Assembly: GCA_027296805.1 (NCBI GenBank)
Contig: JAPUIR010000199.1
Span: forward strand, 1 to 6,434
Reading direction: 5' to 3'
Length of the DNA: 6,434 nucleotides
Origin: Chloroflexota bacterium
GTDB taxonomy: Bacteria > Chloroflexota > Dehalococcoidia > Bin125
A program made the translations under genes and the position numbers. Below, one piece after another: positions 4,619 through 6,434 of the stretch. The notes beneath the pieces were generated by a model. The model made no database searches. It worked only from the letters and a program-made list of their open reading frames with translations, and was not told where the DNA came from. Every line of letters starts with the position of its first letter. Within the stretch, counting starts at the first letter, position 1.

Positions 4619-5785
4619 ATGGATGAGAACCCATCCGACTCCCCTCCGGACGACGCCCCGGACGACACTCCAGCCCCAGACGAGATCCCGTCTCCGTCCG
4701 ACGAGAATCCCGACCCCAGCTCCGAGATCGAGCTGCACGATCTACCGGACAACTCCGGGCTTCGTCTGATCGGCGCCGCCGAGGGCGAGGAAGACCGCGT
4801 CGACCGCTCTCTCCGGCCCTCCCGGCTCGACGAGTTCGTCGGCCAAGCCGCCGTCAAAGAGGCCCTCGACATCGCGATCAGCGCTGCCCAGGAGCGCCGC
4901 GAACCGCTCGACCACGCCCTCTTCTACGGACCACCCGGGCTGGGCAAGACCACCCTGGCCCGCATCATCTCCGCCGAGATGGGCGTCAGCCTGCGCACGA
5001 CGTCCGGTCCCGCCCTCGCTCGCGCCGGCGACCTCGCCGCCATCCTCAACTCGCTCCAGGAACACGACGTCCTCTTCATCGACGAGGTCCACCGCATCCC
5101 GCGCGGCATCGAAGAGGTGCTCTACCCCGCGATGGAGGACTTCGCACTCGACATCATGATGGGCAAGGGCCCCGGCGCCCGGCCGCTCCGGCTTACCCTC
5201 AAACCCTTCACCCTGATCGCCGCCACCACCCGCTACGCCCTGCTCAGCTCACCGCTGCGAGACCGCTTCGGCGTGGTGCACCGCCTCGACTTCTATTCCG
5301 CCTCCGAGCTCAAGGGGCTCGTGCTGCGCAACGCCGCCAAGCTCAATGTCCAGATCACCGACGACGGAGCCGACACCCTCGCCCGTCGATCCCGCGGCAC
5401 GCCACGCATCGCCAACCGACTGCTGCGCCGGGTCCGGGACTACGCCCAGGTCCGCGCCGACGGCGTCATCACCTCGCCCGTCTGCGGCGACGCCCTGCGC
5501 CAGCTCCAGATCGATGAGCTCGGCCTCGATGAGCGCGACCGTGAACTCCTGCGCGCCATCGCCGAGCGCTTCGGCGGCGGCCCCGTGGGCCTCGACACGC
5601 TGTCCGCCTCCATCGCCGAAGAGACCGACACCGTGATGGACGTCTACGAGCCGTTTCTCTTGCAACTCGGCTTCCTGGAGCGCACCCCTCGCGGTCGCAT
5701 CGCCACGGCCGCCGCTTACGCCCACCTTGGCCTGGACCGTGACGCGCCCGCCACCACCCGCTCCCTCTTCCGCAGCGACGACTGA
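4619..5785 (+). CDS. ruvB: Holliday junction branch migration ATPase RuvB, with acidic N-terminal extension
   Basis: RuvB is the hexameric AAA+ motor that, with RuvA, drives branch migration of Holliday junctions during recombination and fork repair. Visible in order: [11 protein letters not shown] (66-76), Walker A GPPGLGKT (104-111), Walker B LFIDEVHR (152-159), [17 protein letters not shown] (172-188), sensor-1/arginine-finger [17 protein letters not shown] (202-218), sensor-2 [18 protein letters not shown] (259-276), and the C-terminal winged helix [18 protein letters not shown] to [21 protein letters not shown] (318-371). All motor motifs are intact. At 388 residues it exceeds the usual 330-350, because about 45 residues precede the AAA+ core: residues 1-48 hold 16 Asp/Glu, 11 Pro and no Lys or Arg. 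The start is supported by a -10 element seven bases upstream. ruvA and ruvC are not in the window. The 3' end faces a convergent ABC gene across 10 bases. Confidence 0.96.
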   Translation: MDENPSDSPPDDAPDDTPAPDEIPSPSDENPDPSSEIELHDLPDNSGLRLIGAAEGEEDRVDRSLRPSRLDEFVGQAAVKEALDIAISAAQERREPLDHALFYGPPGLGKTTLARIISAEMGVSLRTTSGPALARAGDLAAILNSLQEHDVLFIDEVHRIPRGIEEVLYPAMEDFALDIMMGKGPGARPLRLTLKPFTLIAATTRYALLSSPLRDRFGVVHRLDFYSASELKGLVLRNAAKLNVQITDDGADTLARRSRGTPRIANRLLRRVRDYAQVRADGVITSPVCGDALRQLQIDELGLDERDRELLRAIAERFGGGPVGLDTLSASIAEETDTVMDVYEPFLLQLGFLERTPRGRIATAAAYAHLGLDRDAPATTRSLFRSDD

Positions 5786-5795
5786 CCGCGATCCG

Positions 5796-6434
5796 CTAGT
5801 CCCCACCCGCCGGCGCCAGCGCCGGTCCCGTGCGCGCTCGCTGTCGCATCCGCTCCAGCACCGCCAGCGCCTCCGACTCGTCGAACGCGTCCTCGTCGTG
5901 TTGCGCGTAAGTCATCTCGTAGAGATTGGCGTAGTAGCCCCCACTGGCCAGCAACTCCTCGTGGCTGCCCTGCTCCACGATCCGGCCCGCATCCATCACC
6001 ACGATCCGATCGACTGACCGGATCGTGCTCAGCCGGTGCGCGATCACAAAGGATGTCCGCCCCTCCATCACCCGCGCGATCGCCCGCTGAATCAGCGCCT
6101 CCGTCTGCGAGTCCACGTTTGCCGTCGCCTCGTCCAGGATCAGGATGCGCGGGTTCGAGAGGATCGCCCGCGCGAACGCCAACAACTGCCGTTGCCCCAC
6201 CGAGAGGTTCTGTCCACGCTCGTTGAGGTACGTTTCGTAGCCGTTCTCCAGGCGCATGATCCATTCGTGCGCGCCCACCACCCGCGCCGCCTCGACCACT
6301 TCCTCGTGCGTCGCGTCCAGCCGTCCATAGCGGATGTTGTCCAGCACCGACCCCGTGTAGAGGAACGCGTCCTGCAACACGACGCCCATCCGCTTCGTGA
6401 CCGATCGCCGCGCGATGTCCCGCACGTCGTGCCC
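5796..6434 (-). CDS. ABC exporter, C-terminal part of the nucleotide-binding domain, 5' truncated
   Basis: The last 212 codons are visible, reading leftwards to TAG at 5798-5796; the frame runs unbroken to the window edge (GHDVRDIARRSV...), so the membrane domain and Walker A lie outside. Counting from the window edge: Q-loop in VVLQD (Gln21), ABC signature LSVGQRQ (77-83), Walker B ILILDEA (97-103, Asp101-Glu102), D-loop ANVDS, and H-loop AHR (His133). These are the parts of a functional ATPase of the MsbA/multidrug/peptide exporter type, which couples ATP hydrolysis to export of lipids or small molecules. The catalytic Glu and switch His are present, so this copy is not degenerate. A 35-residue tail (178-212) extends beyond the core: first acidic (DEDAFDESEA), then basic, then ending PALAPAGGD. 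Substrate cannot be inferred. Such genes often come as pairs, and a partner may lie beyond the window. Confidence 0.92.
   Translation of the reverse strand, partial: GHDVRDIARRSVTKRMGVVLQDAFLYTGSVLDNIRYGRLDATHEEVVEAARVVGAHEWIMRLENGYETYLNERGQNLSVGQRQLLAFARAILSNPRILILDEATANVDSQTEALIQRAIARVMEGRTSFVIAHRLSTIRSVDRIVVMDAGRIVEQGSHEELLASGGYYANLYEMTYAQHDEDAFDESEALAVLERMRQRARTGPALAPAGGD
5810..5825. terminator. Hairpin at the ruvB/ABC convergent junction
   Basis: CCGGCGC (5810-5816) and GCGCCGG (5819-5825) are exact reverse complements two bases apart, giving a 6-bp G:C stem with a CCAG loop. It starts 24 bases after the ruvB stop and lies inside the last codons of the ABC gene. It could end ruvB transcription, but there is no T-run and the coding sequence there (ALAPAGG) alone could explain it. 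Confidence 0.35.

Noticed and set aside
6189..6210. ABC signature LSVGQ instead of LSGGQ
   Set aside because: Val at this position is common in functional exporter ATPases, so it is not a sign of degeneration.
1..6434. CRISPR array, tRNA/rRNA, insertion sequence, toxin-antitoxin or phage-defence cassette
   Set aside because: No regularly spaced repeats, tRNA-like cloverleaf, transposase motifs, terminal inverted repeats or defence-type domain combinations were seen on either strand.

Overview
The window is GC-rich bacterial chromosome, densely packed, with strong C/G preference at third codon positions; this bias also opens long meaningless antisense frames. The best phylogenetic marker is RuvB. 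Its sensor-1/arginine-finger stretch ([17 protein letters not shown]), its [18 protein letters not shown] segment and its C-terminal winged helix read most like RuvB from Chloroflexota (Dehalococcoidia/SAR202 or Thermomicrobia-like lineages). An acyl-CoA dehydrogenase and a possible F420/flavin-type split-barrel tail are compatible with that. The assignment is by recall of family sequences, not by a search.

Layout: (1) positions 1-140 are the 3' end of a gene, probably a PPOX/F420-dependent split-barrel protein, followed by a perfect hairpin. (2) Positions 141-552 form a roughly 400-base non-coding stretch rich in inverted repeats, ending in a good ribosome binding site. (3) Positions 553-1683 encode an acyl-CoA dehydrogenase, closed by two back-to-back hairpins, the second a convincing intrinsic terminator. 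(4) Positions 1915-2949 encode a tandem-SIS-domain sugar-phosphate isomerase/deaminase-like protein. (5) On the minus strand, 3260-2946 encodes a 104-residue secreted, C-terminally membrane-anchored orphan; its stop overlaps the SIS stop in a shared CTAG. (6) Positions 3357-3959 and 3962-4573 form a two-gene unit: a two-helix membrane protein with a possible PH-like C-terminal domain, then a YqeK-like HD phosphohydrolase starting at TTG two bases later. (7) Positions 4619-5785 encode RuvB with an unusual acidic, proline-rich N-terminal extension and an apparently leaderless promoter. (8) On the minus strand, 6434-5796 holds the C-terminal part of an ABC exporter ATPase whose start lies beyond the window.

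The genes do not form one pathway. They look like separate housekeeping or catabolic units: acyl-CoA oxidation, sugar-phosphate handling, dinucleotide hydrolysis, recombination and export. I see no defence system, CRISPR array, prophage, insertion sequence or RNA gene. The points most worth a second look are the acidic RuvB extension, the acyl-CoA dehydrogenase without the usual catalytic glutamate, the SIS protein lacking the GlmS tail lysine, the anchored orphan, and the pairing of a membrane protein with an HD hydrolase away from its usual nadD/rsfS neighbours.
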